Source: Paractinoplanes deccanensis (GTDB taxonomy: Bacteria; Actinomycetota; Actinomycetes; Mycobacteriales; Micromonosporaceae). From it: a DNA stretch of 64,000 bases. Below, in pieces: positions 45,647 to 54,198 of this stretch. Every line of letters starts with the position of its first letter. Positions within the stretch are counted from its first letter, which is position 1. The stretch is from contig NZ_BOMI01000090.1 in the NCBI RefSeq assembly GCF_016862115.1, positions 27,806 through 91,805 on the forward strand, written 5' to 3'. The notes beneath the pieces were generated by a model. It was not told where the DNA came from, ran no database searches, and was given only the letters and a program-made list of their open reading frames with translations. Both the position numbers and the translations under genes were made by a program.

Positions 45647-46573
45647 ATGACCGGGCCCTGGAAGCGGATCACCCCGGCCACCGCAGACGCGGTGCCGCCC
45701 CCGGCGCCGGAGGAACTCGCCCAGTTCGAGGCGCGCAAGCCGATGCGCTCGCTCGACGAGCTGATCGTGGCGGAGCCGGTACGCCACCGCCTCGACCTCG
45801 CCCTGCGGCTGATCCAGAACCACGAGACGCTCTACCACCACTGGAACCTCAAGGCGATCGACCCGTACCGGCGCGGCACGGCCGTCAACCTCTACGGCCC
45901 GCCGGGCACCGGCAAGTCGCTGGCGGCCGAGTGCCTGGCGAGCCACCTCGGCCGCCGCTTCATCGACGTCGACTACGCCGAGATCGAGTCGCGGTACGTC
46001 GGCGACACCCCGAAGAACATCGTGCGCTGCTTCGCCGCCGCCGAGCGCGACGACGCCGTCCTCATCTTCAACGAGGCCGACTCGATCCTCGGCAGCCGGC
46101 TCAGCAACGTCACCCAGAGCGGCGACCACAGCGTCAACGTCTCGCGGGCGGTGATGTTGTCGCAGCTCGACCGCTTCGCCGGCCTGGTGGTGTTCACCAG
46201 CAACTTCCCGAAGAACTACGACGTCGCCTTCGTCCGGCGCATCATCGCCCACGTGCGCATCCCGCTGCCCGACGAGCCGACCCGGGCCCGGCTCTGGGAC
46301 ACGCTGCTGCCGGCCGCCCTCCCGCTGGCCCCCGACGTGGACCGCGCCGCGCTGGCCGCGCACTCCGAGGGCTTCTCCGGCGGCGAGCTGGTCAACGTCG
46401 TGCTCGGCGCCGCCGGGGCGGCCGTGTCCCGGGCCGGCGACGAGCGCCGCCTCACCCAGCGGGACCTCCTCGACGAGCTGGAGAACATCCGTCGCGCCAA
46501 GAGCGAGGTGGGCAAGGACCACGAGCCCCCGGTGCTCGTCTCCTGGGAGTCCGCCGGCGACGTCAGCCGATGA
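45647..46573 (+). CDS. AAA ATPase
   Basis: A 308-aa protein with one AAA domain. Walker A is G84-S91 (GPPGTGKS). The pore-loop region is SRYVGDTPKNI (about 115-125), as in substrate-threading AAA proteins. Walker B reads FNEAD, with N142 where most members have Asp, followed by E143 of the catalytic pair. Sensor 1 (VVFTSNFPKNYD) and the arginine finger region (FVRRI) are present. It closes the operon of small membrane proteins and may remodel them. The last 11 bases overlap the convergent LysR gene. Confidence 0.9.
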   Translation: MTGPWKRITPATADAVPPPAPEELAQFEARKPMRSLDELIVAEPVRHRLDLALRLIQNHETLYHHWNLKAIDPYRRGTAVNLYGPPGTGKSLAAECLASHLGRRFIDVDYAEIESRYVGDTPKNIVRCFAAAERDDAVLIFNEADSILGSRLSNVTQSGDHSVNVSRAVMLSQLDRFAGLVVFTSNFPKNYDVAFVRRIIAHVRIPLPDEPTRARLWDTLLPAALPLAPDVDRAALAAHSEGFSGGELVNVVLGAAGAAVSRAGDERRLTQRDLLDELENIRRAKSEVGKDHEPPVLVSWESAGDVSR

Positions 46574-47531
46574 CCGGCTGACGGGCGAAGACGACGCTCC
46601 ACGGGCGCTCCGCGTCGAGTGCGGGCACCTCCATCGGGTCGCGCGACGGCTCGCCGAGCGTCTCCGCGGCGATCCGCGCGAAGTGCTCGGCGGCTGGGTG
46701 CGGAGCCTGGGCGGACCATGCCGCGGAGACGACCCGGTGCAGTGGATGATCGACGATCGGTCGCCACGTCACGCGCGGCTCGCGGCGCACCGCGTGCTGC
46801 GCCTCGACCGTGACGCCCCGGCCGGCCAGCACGAGCCCCAGCACGAACTCCGGATCGCGCGCGTGCCGCACCCGCCCCGGCGTGAAGCCGTGCCGGCGGC
46901 AGACGTCGAGGACGTGGTCGTACCAGCCCGGCGCGGTGGCGCGCGGCGCCAGGATCAGGTCGTGGCCGGCGAGGTCGGCCAGGGTGAGGCGGTCCGCCGT
47001 GGCGAGCGGCGAGGCGCGGGGCAGCACCACGCCGAGCCGCACCCGCGCGGGCGGGCCGAACAGCAGGTCGGCGTCGTCGACCGGGTGGTGGACGAGGCCG
47101 ACGTCGAGGCGGGCCTCGGCGAGCATGCGTACCTGCTCGCCGGTGGTCAGCTCGTGCAGGTCGACGTCCACGGCGGGCAGCCGGTCGGCGAGGCGCCGGA
47201 GCAGGGCCTGCAGGACCGTCGCCGGCGTGTCCGGCGGCACCCCGGCCCGCAGCGTGCCGAGCCGGCCGTCGCGCACCATCCGCATCAGGCCGCGGGCGCG
47301 TTCCTCCGCCGCCAGCAGGGCGCGCGCCTCGCCGAGCAGCAGCCGCCCCGCGGTTGTGAGGGCGATCTGGCGACGGGAACGGTCGAAGAGCTCGACGCCG
47401 AGCTCGCGCTCGAGCCGCTGGATCGCCTGGCTCAGCGGGGGCTGGGCGATGCCGAGCGCCTCGGCGGCCCGGCCGAAGTGCAGCTCCTCGGCCACCACCA
47501 CGAACTGGCGAAGGCCCCGGAGAAGATCCAC
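46563..47531 (-). CDS. LysR-family transcriptional regulator
   Basis: A 322-aa regulator with the N-terminal helix-turn-helix (LRQFVVVAEELHFGRAAEAL, QPPLSQAIQRLEREL) and a LysR effector domain. It is divergent from a class A beta-lactamase-like gene across 41 bases, the arrangement of ampR/ampC-type loci. It starts at GTG 47531. The effector is unknown. Confidence 0.92.
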   Translation of the reverse strand: MDLLRGLRQFVVVAEELHFGRAAEALGIAQPPLSQAIQRLERELGVELFDRSRRQIALTTAGRLLLGEARALLAAEERARGLMRMVRDGRLGTLRAGVPPDTPATVLQALLRRLADRLPAVDVDLHELTTGEQVRMLAEARLDVGLVHHPVDDADLLFGPPARVRLGVVLPRASPLATADRLTLADLAGHDLILAPRATAPGWYDHVLDVCRRHGFTPGRVRHARDPEFVLGLVLAGRGVTVEAQHAVRREPRVTWRPIVDHPLHRVVSAAWSAQAPHPAAEHFARIAAETLGEPSRDPMEVPALDAERPWSVVFARQPVIG

Positions 47532-47572
47532 ACCGCGACGGTACGCGAGCCGCGCACCACTACCGTGTCGGC

Positions 47573-48439
47573 GTGCTGACGGAGATGTTCGACCGGGTGG
47601 GCGTGGACGCGTGCCTGCACGCCGTGGATGTCGAGACCGGCCGGGACGTGGGAACGCGCCCGGACGAGCAGGTCGTGATCGCCTCGGTGTTCAAGATCCT
47701 GGTGGTGCTGGAGTTCGCCCGGCAGGCCGCGGCGGGCCAGCTCGACCCGGCCGAGCGCGTGACGGTGCGCGCCGCCGACCGGCTGGGCGGCTGGGGAACC
47801 GCCGGGTGCGCGGACGACGTGGAGCTGTCCCTGCGGGACCTCGCGTACTTCGCGATGTCGGTCAGCGACAACACCGCCGCCGATCTGCTGCTGCGCCGCG
47901 TCGGCCACGACGTGGTGCCGCTGCTCGCGGCGGAGCTGGGTCTCACCCGCACCCGGGTGGCCGGCGGCCCCCGGCAGATGCTGGAGTCGATGTTCGACGA
48001 CGTGGGCGCCCGCGACGGTGCCGGCTTCGCGCGCCTGTTCGCCGCCCTGCCCGAGGAGCGGGTCCGGGAGCTGCGCGTCTTCGACCCCGAACGGACCACC
48101 TCCAGCACGCCGCGCGACATCACCCGCCTGCTGGCGCTGATCTGGCGGGACGAGGCGGGACCGCCGGCCGCCTGCGCGATGGTGCGCGACCTGATGGCAC
48201 GGCAGATGTTCTGGACGCGGCTGCCGTCCGGTTTCCCGCCCGAGGTCCGGGTCGCCGGCAAGACGGGGACGCTGCCGGGCCTGCACATCGAGGCCGGGGT
48301 GGCGGAATACCCCGACGGCGGCCGGTACGCGATCGCGGTCTTCGCCCGCACCCGGCAGCTCACCGCCCGCCGCATCGACGTCGACCTGGCGATGGGCGAG
48401 GCGGCCCGGGCGGCCGTCGAACGGCTGCGGCAGATGTGA
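47573..48439 (+). CDS. Class A beta-lactamase-like serine hydrolase
   Basis: A 288-aa serine hydrolase with all class A motifs: S38-x-x-K41 (SVFK), S98-D-N100 and K230-T-G232 (AGKTGTLPG). There is no signal peptide, so it does not look periplasmic or secreted as real beta-lactamases are, unless the true start lies upstream. It may be a cytoplasmic esterase or peptidase-like relative. The divergent LysR gene is the likely regulator. GTG start at 47573 with a weak ribosome-binding site. Confidence 0.85.
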   Translation: MLTEMFDRVGVDACLHAVDVETGRDVGTRPDEQVVIASVFKILVVLEFARQAAAGQLDPAERVTVRAADRLGGWGTAGCADDVELSLRDLAYFAMSVSDNTAADLLLRRVGHDVVPLLAAELGLTRTRVAGGPRQMLESMFDDVGARDGAGFARLFAALPEERVRELRVFDPERTTSSTPRDITRLLALIWRDEAGPPAACAMVRDLMARQMFWTRLPSGFPPEVRVAGKTGTLPGLHIEAGVAEYPDGGRYAIAVFARTRQLTARRIDVDLAMGEAARAAVERLRQM

Positions 48440-48558
48440 TCCACACCTCTGCCCGCGCCGGTCGCGCGGGGTCTGTCCTCGATCGATATCCGCGCCGATA
48501 TCGCGGCCGGGGCGGATGGTCTTGGACCGGGCGTCCCGTCCGATGGTTGCCTGCCGGC

Positions 48559-49545
48559 ATGACACAGTCACGACTCGGCCGGCGCCGCCTGCTCGGCACC
48601 GCCGGCGCCGCCCTGGCCGCCGCGGCCACGGTTCCCTCGATCCCGTCCAGCGCCTCGGCCATCCCGTCCAGCGCCTCGGCCACGGGCCGGCGGGCCGGTG
48701 CCGTGCCGGCCACGTACCGGTGGCTGGGCACCTCGGGCTGGCGCTTCGACATCGGCGGCGAGACCGTCCTGCTCGACCCGTACCTGAGCCGCTTCGACAC
48801 CGGCCTGTTCCGGGGTGCCTTCGACGCGGCCACCCCGCTCCGGGTCGACGCCGCGACGGTCGACCGGCACGTGGGCAGCCCGCGGACGATCCTGGTCACC
48901 CACACCCACTGGGACCACTTCGCCGACGTGCCGCACATCGCCCGGCGGTCGGGCGCGCGCGTGTTCGGCACCCTCACCGCGTACCACCTGGGATTGTCGC
49001 TCGGGTTGCCGGCCGCCCAGCTCAGCCCGGTCAAGGGCGGCGAGGTGCTGGACTTCGGCGGCTACACCGTCGAGGTGGTCGCGTCCCTGCACAGCCGCAA
49101 CGGCTCGTACTCGATGGCGTTCCCGGGGGTGCGGGTGACGGTGCCGAGCCCGCCCGCGACCATCGCCGACCTGCCGGAGGGCGACACGCTCGCCTACCAG
49201 ATCACCGTCAAGGGCGGCCCGTCGGTGTTCCTGATGGGCGCCAGCGACTTCGCCGAGCGCGAGCTCGCCGGCCTGCACCCGGACGTCGCGATGATCGCCG
49301 TGCCGTCGACGGACGTCACCCACGCCTACGTGCCCCGTCTGCTGGACGCGCTGGGCCGGCCGGCCACGGTGGTCCCGGTGCACTGGGACAACTTCGAGAC
49401 GCCGTTGGCCAACCCGCCGTCGGTCACCCCGGACGACCGGGAACGGCTGGACGCCTTCCGCGCCGCCGTGCGCCGGGCGTCGCCCCGCAGCCGCGTCCTG
49501 CTGCCGGAGTATCTGACTCCGTACCAGCTGGGGCTGCCTGCCTGA
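48559..49545 (+). CDS. Tat-exported metallo-beta-lactamase-fold hydrolase
   Basis: A 328-aa secreted protein. The twin-arginine signal is SRLGRRRLLGTAGAALAAAA. The MBL metal motif H115-x-H117-x-D119-H120 (THTHWDH) is intact. Later strands carry FLMGASDFAE and PVHWDNFETPL. The substrate is unknown; UlaG-like and lactonase-like relatives have a similar length. A 21-bp tandem duplication lies in the signal/linker region. Confidence 0.85.
   Translation: MTQSRLGRRRLLGTAGAALAAAATVPSIPSSASAIPSSASATGRRAGAVPATYRWLGTSGWRFDIGGETVLLDPYLSRFDTGLFRGAFDAATPLRVDAATVDRHVGSPRTILVTHTHWDHFADVPHIARRSGARVFGTLTAYHLGLSLGLPAAQLSPVKGGEVLDFGGYTVEVVASLHSRNGSYSMAFPGVRVTVPSPPATIADLPEGDTLAYQITVKGGPSVFLMGASDFAERELAGLHPDVAMIAVPSTDVTHAYVPRLLDALGRPATVVPVHWDNFETPLANPPSVTPDDRERLDAFRAAVRRASPRSRVLLPEYLTPYQLGLPA
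48640..48681 (+). repeat. 21-bp perfect tandem repeat in the Tat signal region
   Basis: Two exact adjacent copies (48640-48660 and 48661-48681) that encode IPSSASA twice. The unit is in frame, so it only lengthens the linker after the signal. It probably arose by slippage. Confidence 0.9.
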
Positions 49546-49582
49546 CGCACGGCCGCAGACCGGCTCAGCGATAATCGGGCTC

Positions 49583-52039
49583 ATGCCGAGCCGCGGCGCG
49601 AGCCGACTGGCGCTGCTGGCGGTCGGCGTCGTCCTCGGAGGACTGGCGTTCGCCGCCGGCATCGCGCTGCTCTCCGACAAGCTCCTGGCGAACGCCGACC
49701 AGATGGCGAGCGTGGTAGGGCTGCCGGTCGCGGTCATGGGCTTGCTGCTCACCGTACGGTCGATCACCGTGGCGCGACGCGGCGCATCGGGCGACGAGAC
49801 CATGGCGGTGTCCCTCACCAGGCAATTGCGCAAGGACTGGGGCAGTGAGCTGTACGCCCGCCACTTGGTCGACAGCGACCTCATCGCGACCAGGTACGAG
49901 CCGGCGGACGGAGACATCGGCGCGTCTGTCAAGGATGTGGAGACCGACCCCGCCACGAACTCCCGCACCAAGGTCACGCTGTCGGGCACCCTGACCGACC
50001 TCGGCGATCGCTTCCGCGAGCTGCCACGCGGACGCCTGGTCATCCTCGGGGAGGCCGGCACCGGCAAGAGCGTGCTGGCGATGGCGCTGACCGTCCAGTT
50101 GCTCGACCGCCGCAAGGCCGGCCAACCGGTGCCGATTCTGCTCAGCATGACCGGTTGGCCGCCGTCGCTGGACCTGCGCGGTTGGTTGACCGGGCAACTC
50201 GCCGAGAACAACCTCGGCGGCTACGCCGGCCTGCTCGACAGCGGCCTGCTCCTGCCGGTCCTCGACGGTCTCGACGAGCTGGGCCACGACGAACAGGACG
50301 CCGCGTACGAGGCGCTGTGCGAGGCCGCGGCGCAGGGCGAGAAGTTCGCCATGACGTGCCGCACTGCCGCTTACGCCGACGTGGTCCACCGCAGCGGACG
50401 GAGGATGCCCGGGGCGGCCGTGATCGGCGTCCGCCCGCTGACGGCCGACCTGGTGTCCAGCTATCTCGACGGGGACGCGTGGCGACCGGTGCGCATGGCC
50501 ATCACGGCCGACCCGCCGACGCATCCGGCGGTGGCCGAGGTGCTGCGGACGCCCCTGATGGCTCATCTCGCTCGCACCGCGTACGGCGTGCCGGGCGCGG
50601 ACCCCGCCGACTTGCTGGACCTCCACGAAGTCGAGGAGCTTCGCGGTTGTCTGCTCGCGGCCTACCTTCCCGCGCTTTACCACGGCTCGGGTGCCCCGCC
50701 GTCAGACCGCCTGCGCTTTCTGGCTCGCAAGGCGGGCGAGACGTTCTCCTGGTGGACCCTGCATCGCACCGTGCGGCGATGGCCCGACCGCGTCGCCGCG
50801 CTGACGTGTGGGGTGTTGACAGCAGCCTCCATTCTGCTGAGCTTCCCTTCCTTCGCCTTCGAGCCCATGGCCGTCACCGCGCCGACGGCGCTGTTCCTGG
50901 GCTTCCTTGGTCCAGCGGGAGACTCTCCTCGGCCGTTGGCCGGCTCGCTCCTTCGCATAGGGCTGGTGGTGGCGGTTCCCGTTGTGCTGATCCTCGGGAC
51001 GGCAGAAGCCATCGACGGGGGATGGTCGACGGGGTTCGTAGTCTTCGTCCTGCTCAGCAGTCTTCTCGTTGCGGTCAGCTACCACCTGGGTCGAGTGCTC
51101 GCGGCGCTCGCGGCCGCCCCCTGGCCGATCGATGCGGCTCTGTGCCGCCGGACGCTGCTCGGCGTGGTCCTGTTCGGGCTCGCCTATCTGCCGATGCCGC
51201 TCTCCGGTGCCGAGATCGCCGCGTTGGTGGGGATGGCGCTGGCGGGCGCTGCGGCGGCTGCCTTCGTGCGTGTGGACGAGAGGCCCGTTCCACCGGACAG
51301 CCTGATGACTTACCTCCGCGCTCTCGTTCGATTGGGCGCTCCCGTCGCGGTCGCGGCTGCGACCGCCACCGCCATGTCCGCCATTCCGACGCGCGGGCTC
51401 GACCTGTATTTCCCCCTGTACCTCACCATGGTGGCTGTGCCGGCCGCCCTGGCCACCGGAACCCTGGCCGTTGTCGGCGCGCGGGGAGCGGCACCGCCCA
51501 CCACCGTGTTGAAACCCGCATGGCGTGCGGGCATCGCCGCCGCGCTGGTGTTCGCCGTGCTGTTCCTGATCTTCACGGTCGCGGGCGTGGTCGATGGATC
51601 ACCGCCCGGCGACTACATTCCGTTCGCCCTCGTCTTCTCGGCGGTGGTCGGCGGGATGGTTTTCGCCCTCGTCCTGATCGCCCGCTACGTCACGCCATCG
51701 CAGCGCGACCTCGATCGCTCCAGGCCCACGACGACACTTCGGCGGGACCGCCGCGCGGTTTTGATCATCGCGGGGACGAGCATGCCCGCACTTGTCTTTT
51801 CGCGCGGCGACGTGTTCGGCGTCGGCTGCCTGATCCTCGTCATGGTGCTGATCTCCGGTGGCACCCGCTGGCCGGCGTTCGCCGCCGCCCGGCTCCTCTT
51901 GGCCGGCGCGGATCGGAAGCTGCCCTGGCGCATCATGGCCTTCCTCGCCGACGCCCATGACCGAGGGGTCCTGCGCCGGGTCGGGGCCGCCTATCAGTTC
52001 CGGCACGAACACATCCGCCGGTACCTGCGGGACCACTGA
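49583..52039 (+). CDS. Membrane-embedded NACHT-domain ATPase
   Basis: An 818-aa STAND-class ATPase. Two hydrophobic segments (about 8-30 and 42-60) lie before the nucleotide-binding domain. Walker A is G156-S163 (GEAGTGKS). Walker B is LLPVLDGLDEL (226-233), the NACHT form. About ten further hydrophobic segments fill residues about 400-740. The C-terminus ends with AYQFRHEHIRRYLRD, a motif common to actinomycete NACHT proteins. NACHT proteins act as signal-triggered switches, some in antiphage defence; function here is unknown. ATG 49583; no close partner gene. Confidence 0.88.
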   Translation: MPSRGASRLALLAVGVVLGGLAFAAGIALLSDKLLANADQMASVVGLPVAVMGLLLTVRSITVARRGASGDETMAVSLTRQLRKDWGSELYARHLVDSDLIATRYEPADGDIGASVKDVETDPATNSRTKVTLSGTLTDLGDRFRELPRGRLVILGEAGTGKSVLAMALTVQLLDRRKAGQPVPILLSMTGWPPSLDLRGWLTGQLAENNLGGYAGLLDSGLLLPVLDGLDELGHDEQDAAYEALCEAAAQGEKFAMTCRTAAYADVVHRSGRRMPGAAVIGVRPLTADLVSSYLDGDAWRPVRMAITADPPTHPAVAEVLRTPLMAHLARTAYGVPGADPADLLDLHEVEELRGCLLAAYLPALYHGSGAPPSDRLRFLARKAGETFSWWTLHRTVRRWPDRVAALTCGVLTAASILLSFPSFAFEPMAVTAPTALFLGFLGPAGDSPRPLAGSLLRIGLVVAVPVVLILGTAEAIDGGWSTGFVVFVLLSSLLVAVSYHLGRVLAALAAAPWPIDAALCRRTLLGVVLFGLAYLPMPLSGAEIAALVGMALAGAAAAAFVRVDERPVPPDSLMTYLRALVRLGAPVAVAAATATAMSAIPTRGLDLYFPLYLTMVAVPAALATGTLAVVGARGAAPPTTVLKPAWRAGIAAALVFAVLFLIFTVAGVVDGSPPGDYIPFALVFSAVVGGMVFALVLIARYVTPSQRDLDRSRPTTTLRRDRRAVLIIAGTSMPALVFSRGDVFGVGCLILVMVLISGGTRWPAFAAARLLLAGADRKLPWRIMAFLADAHDRGVLRRVGAAYQFRHEHIRRYLRDH

Positions 52040-52046
52040 ACGAGCC

Positions 52047-53432
52047 TCAGCCGACGACCTTGCCCGGGTTGAAGAGGTTGAGCGGGTCGAGGGTCTGCTT
52101 CACCGCCACCTGCATGGCGAGCACCTCCGGCGCCAGCTCCTGCTGCATGCCGCCGCGCTTGAGGAGGCCCACGCCGTGCTCGCCGGTGACGGTGCCGCCC
52201 ATGCCGATGGCGGCGGTGAGCATGTCCTCGAAGGCGGCCTGGGCGGCCTGGCGGGCGGCGTCGTCGCCGGCCGGGGCGAGGATCAGCGGGTGCAGGTTGC
52301 CGTCGCCGGCGTGGGCGATGGTGGCGATGGTGGCGCCGTGGCGGGCGGCGATCCGCTCGATGGCGGCCAGCATGTCGGGGACGCGGGAGCGCGGGACGCA
52401 GACGTCCTCGGTCAGCACCGGGCTCAGGCGCTCCAGGGCGGGATAGGCGAGGCGGCGGGCCGCGAACAGGGCCTCGGCCTCGATCTCGTCGGTGGACTGC
52501 TCGGCCCACATCGCGCCGGCGTCGCGGAAGACGGCGGCCACCGCGGCGGCTTCCTCGTCGCCGGCCAGGCCGGGGCTGTCGAGCTGGGCGAGCAGCAGCG
52601 CCGCGGCGTCCGCCGAGAGGCCCAGGTGCTTCCACTCCTCGACCGCGCGCAGGCAGGTGCGATCGAGCAGCTCCAGGGCGGCGGGCAGCAGCCCGGCCCG
52701 GGTCAGGGCGGCCACCGCGGCGCCGGCGGCGACCACGCTGTCGAAGGCGCCGACCACCGTGCGCGGGGCCTCGCGGCGGGCGGGGCGCAGCCGCAGGGTG
52801 ATCTCGGTGATCACGCCGAAGGTGCCCTCGGAGCCGGTGAACAGGCCGGCCAGGTCGTAGCCGCTGACCCCCTTGGTGGTACGCCGGCCGAGCCGCACCA
52901 CGGTGCCGTAGGCGCCCGCCGGTCCGCCCACCACGGCTTCGAGGCCGAGCACGTAGTCGCGGGTCACGCCGTACTTGAGGCAGCACAGGCCGCCGGCGTT
53001 CGTGGCGACGTTGCCGCCGATCGTGGACCACGGCGCGCTGGCCGGGTCGGGCGGGTACCAGAGGCCGTGCGCGGCGACGGCCTTCTTCAGATCGTCGTTG
53101 ACCACGCCGGGCTGGACGGTGGCGGTCATGTTCTCGGTGTCGATCTCGACGATCCGGTTCATCTTCGCCAGGTCGATGATCATGGCGCCGTCGACCGCGT
53201 TGGCGCCGCCGCTCAGGCCGGTGCCGGCGCCGCGGGGCACGATCGGGATGCCTCGCTCCGCGCAGGCCGCCACGACCCGCCGTACGTCATCGGTGGTCCT
53301 CGGGCGCACCGCGGCGACCGGCTTGCCGTAGGGCGCCCACTCGGCGTCGTCGTGGGCGAGGCTCGCCAGCACATCGGGGTCGTCGACCAGGTCGAGGCCG
53401 TCGAGCGTCAGCAACTCCGTGGTCGTCGGCAT
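52047..53432 (-). CDS. FAD-linked oxidase, GlcD / D-lactate dehydrogenase-like
   Basis: A 461-aa flavoprotein of the glycolate oxidase/D-2-hydroxyacid dehydrogenase group. The FAD-binding PCMH domain is at about 35-215 (PIVPRGAGTGLSGGANAVDG, PWSTIGGNVATNAGG). The FAD-oxidase C domain is at about 215-461 (IATIAHAGDGNLHPLI, GMGGTVTGEHGVGLLK), with the metal-binding histidines of the family. The substrate is probably a 2-hydroxyacid. The start overlaps the end of the SDR gene by 25 bases. Confidence 0.92.
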   Translation of the reverse strand: MPTTTELLTLDGLDLVDDPDVLASLAHDDAEWAPYGKPVAAVRPRTTDDVRRVVAACAERGIPIVPRGAGTGLSGGANAVDGAMIIDLAKMNRIVEIDTENMTATVQPGVVNDDLKKAVAAHGLWYPPDPASAPWSTIGGNVATNAGGLCCLKYGVTRDYVLGLEAVVGGPAGAYGTVVRLGRRTTKGVSGYDLAGLFTGSEGTFGVITEITLRLRPARREAPRTVVGAFDSVVAAGAAVAALTRAGLLPAALELLDRTCLRAVEEWKHLGLSADAAALLLAQLDSPGLAGDEEAAAVAAVFRDAGAMWAEQSTDEIEAEALFAARRLAYPALERLSPVLTEDVCVPRSRVPDMLAAIERIAARHGATIATIAHAGDGNLHPLILAPAGDDAARQAAQAAFEDMLTAAIGMGGTVTGEHGVGLLKRGGMQQELAPEVLAMQVAVKQTLDPLNLFNPGKVVG

Positions 53433-54160
53433 GCCAGCGACCTTACGCTCGCCTCCCACAACTCGCCCCGCCTGCCGTCGCGCACCCGCGCCGGCACCTC
53501 GATCGGCGCCCCCGACGGCCCGTAGAACCCCGAGTCCGGCCGAGGACCGATCGCCAGGTGTACGGGGACCCGCGCGGCCGTCGCGGGCGGCGCGCCCACC
53601 CGTTGCTGGAGGGCGTGCAGCGCGCGCCGGAGCACCGGCGGCACCCCGGGCGCGTCGCGGAAAACCCGGGTCGCCACCAGGCCCGGATCGACGCAGGCGA
53701 CCGCCAGCTCGGGATGGCGCGCGGCGAGCTCCACCGCGAACAGGTCGTTGGCGAACTGCGTACGCCCGGCGATGCGCAGGCCCCGGCGGCGGTTCCCCAG
53801 GGCGAGCGTGTCGCGGTAGCGGCCCGCGTTCGCCACCAGCACCACGCGGCCGCCCTCGGGCAGCAGCGGCAGGAGCCGGTCGACCAGCAGGAACCGGGAC
53901 AGATAGTTCAGCACGAAGGCCCGTTCGAGCCCCTCCGCGGTCTCCTCGGCGCGCAGCGTGAAGACTCCGGCGCAGCAGACGATCGCGTCGAGCCGGTCGT
54001 GCGCGGCGGCCACCTCGCCGGCCGCCCGCTCGGTCTCCTCGAGCAGCGACAGGTCGGCCCGGATCCGCCCGTGCCGCCCGATCGTCACCGCGCGCTCCCC
54101 CAGCTGCGCGGCCACCGCGCCGCCGATTCCCGTCGAACCCGTCACCAGTACTTTTGTCAT
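53408..54160 (-). CDS. Atypical short-chain dehydrogenase/reductase
   Basis: A 250-aa protein with a Rossmann N-terminus (KVLVTGSTGIGGAVAAQL) and the NAG-like motif (CCAGVFTLRAE). The catalytic YxxxK is not present: the aligned segment is IAGRTQFANDLFAVE, with Gln where Lys is expected and Ala where Tyr is expected. It may have lost oxidoreductase activity. It is divergent from the AraC regulator (38-base gap) and overlaps the downstream flavoprotein gene. Confidence 0.8.
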   Translation of the reverse strand: MTKVLVTGSTGIGGAVAAQLGERAVTIGRHGRIRADLSLLEETERAAGEVAAAHDRLDAIVCCAGVFTLRAEETAEGLERAFVLNYLSRFLLVDRLLPLLPEGGRVVLVANAGRYRDTLALGNRRRGLRIAGRTQFANDLFAVELAARHPELAVACVDPGLVATRVFRDAPGVPPVLRRALHALQQRVGAPPATAARVPVHLAIGPRPDSGFYGPSGAPIEVPARVRDGRRGELWEASVRSLACRRPRSC

Positions 54161-54198
54161 GCCTCGACGCTAGGAACGGCGGGGGCGACAATCCATGT

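Noticed and set aside
48440..48558. CGATATC repeats upstream of the MBL gene as an operator
   Set aside because: Two short copies 15 bp apart without symmetry or a divergent regulator; too weak to report as a site.
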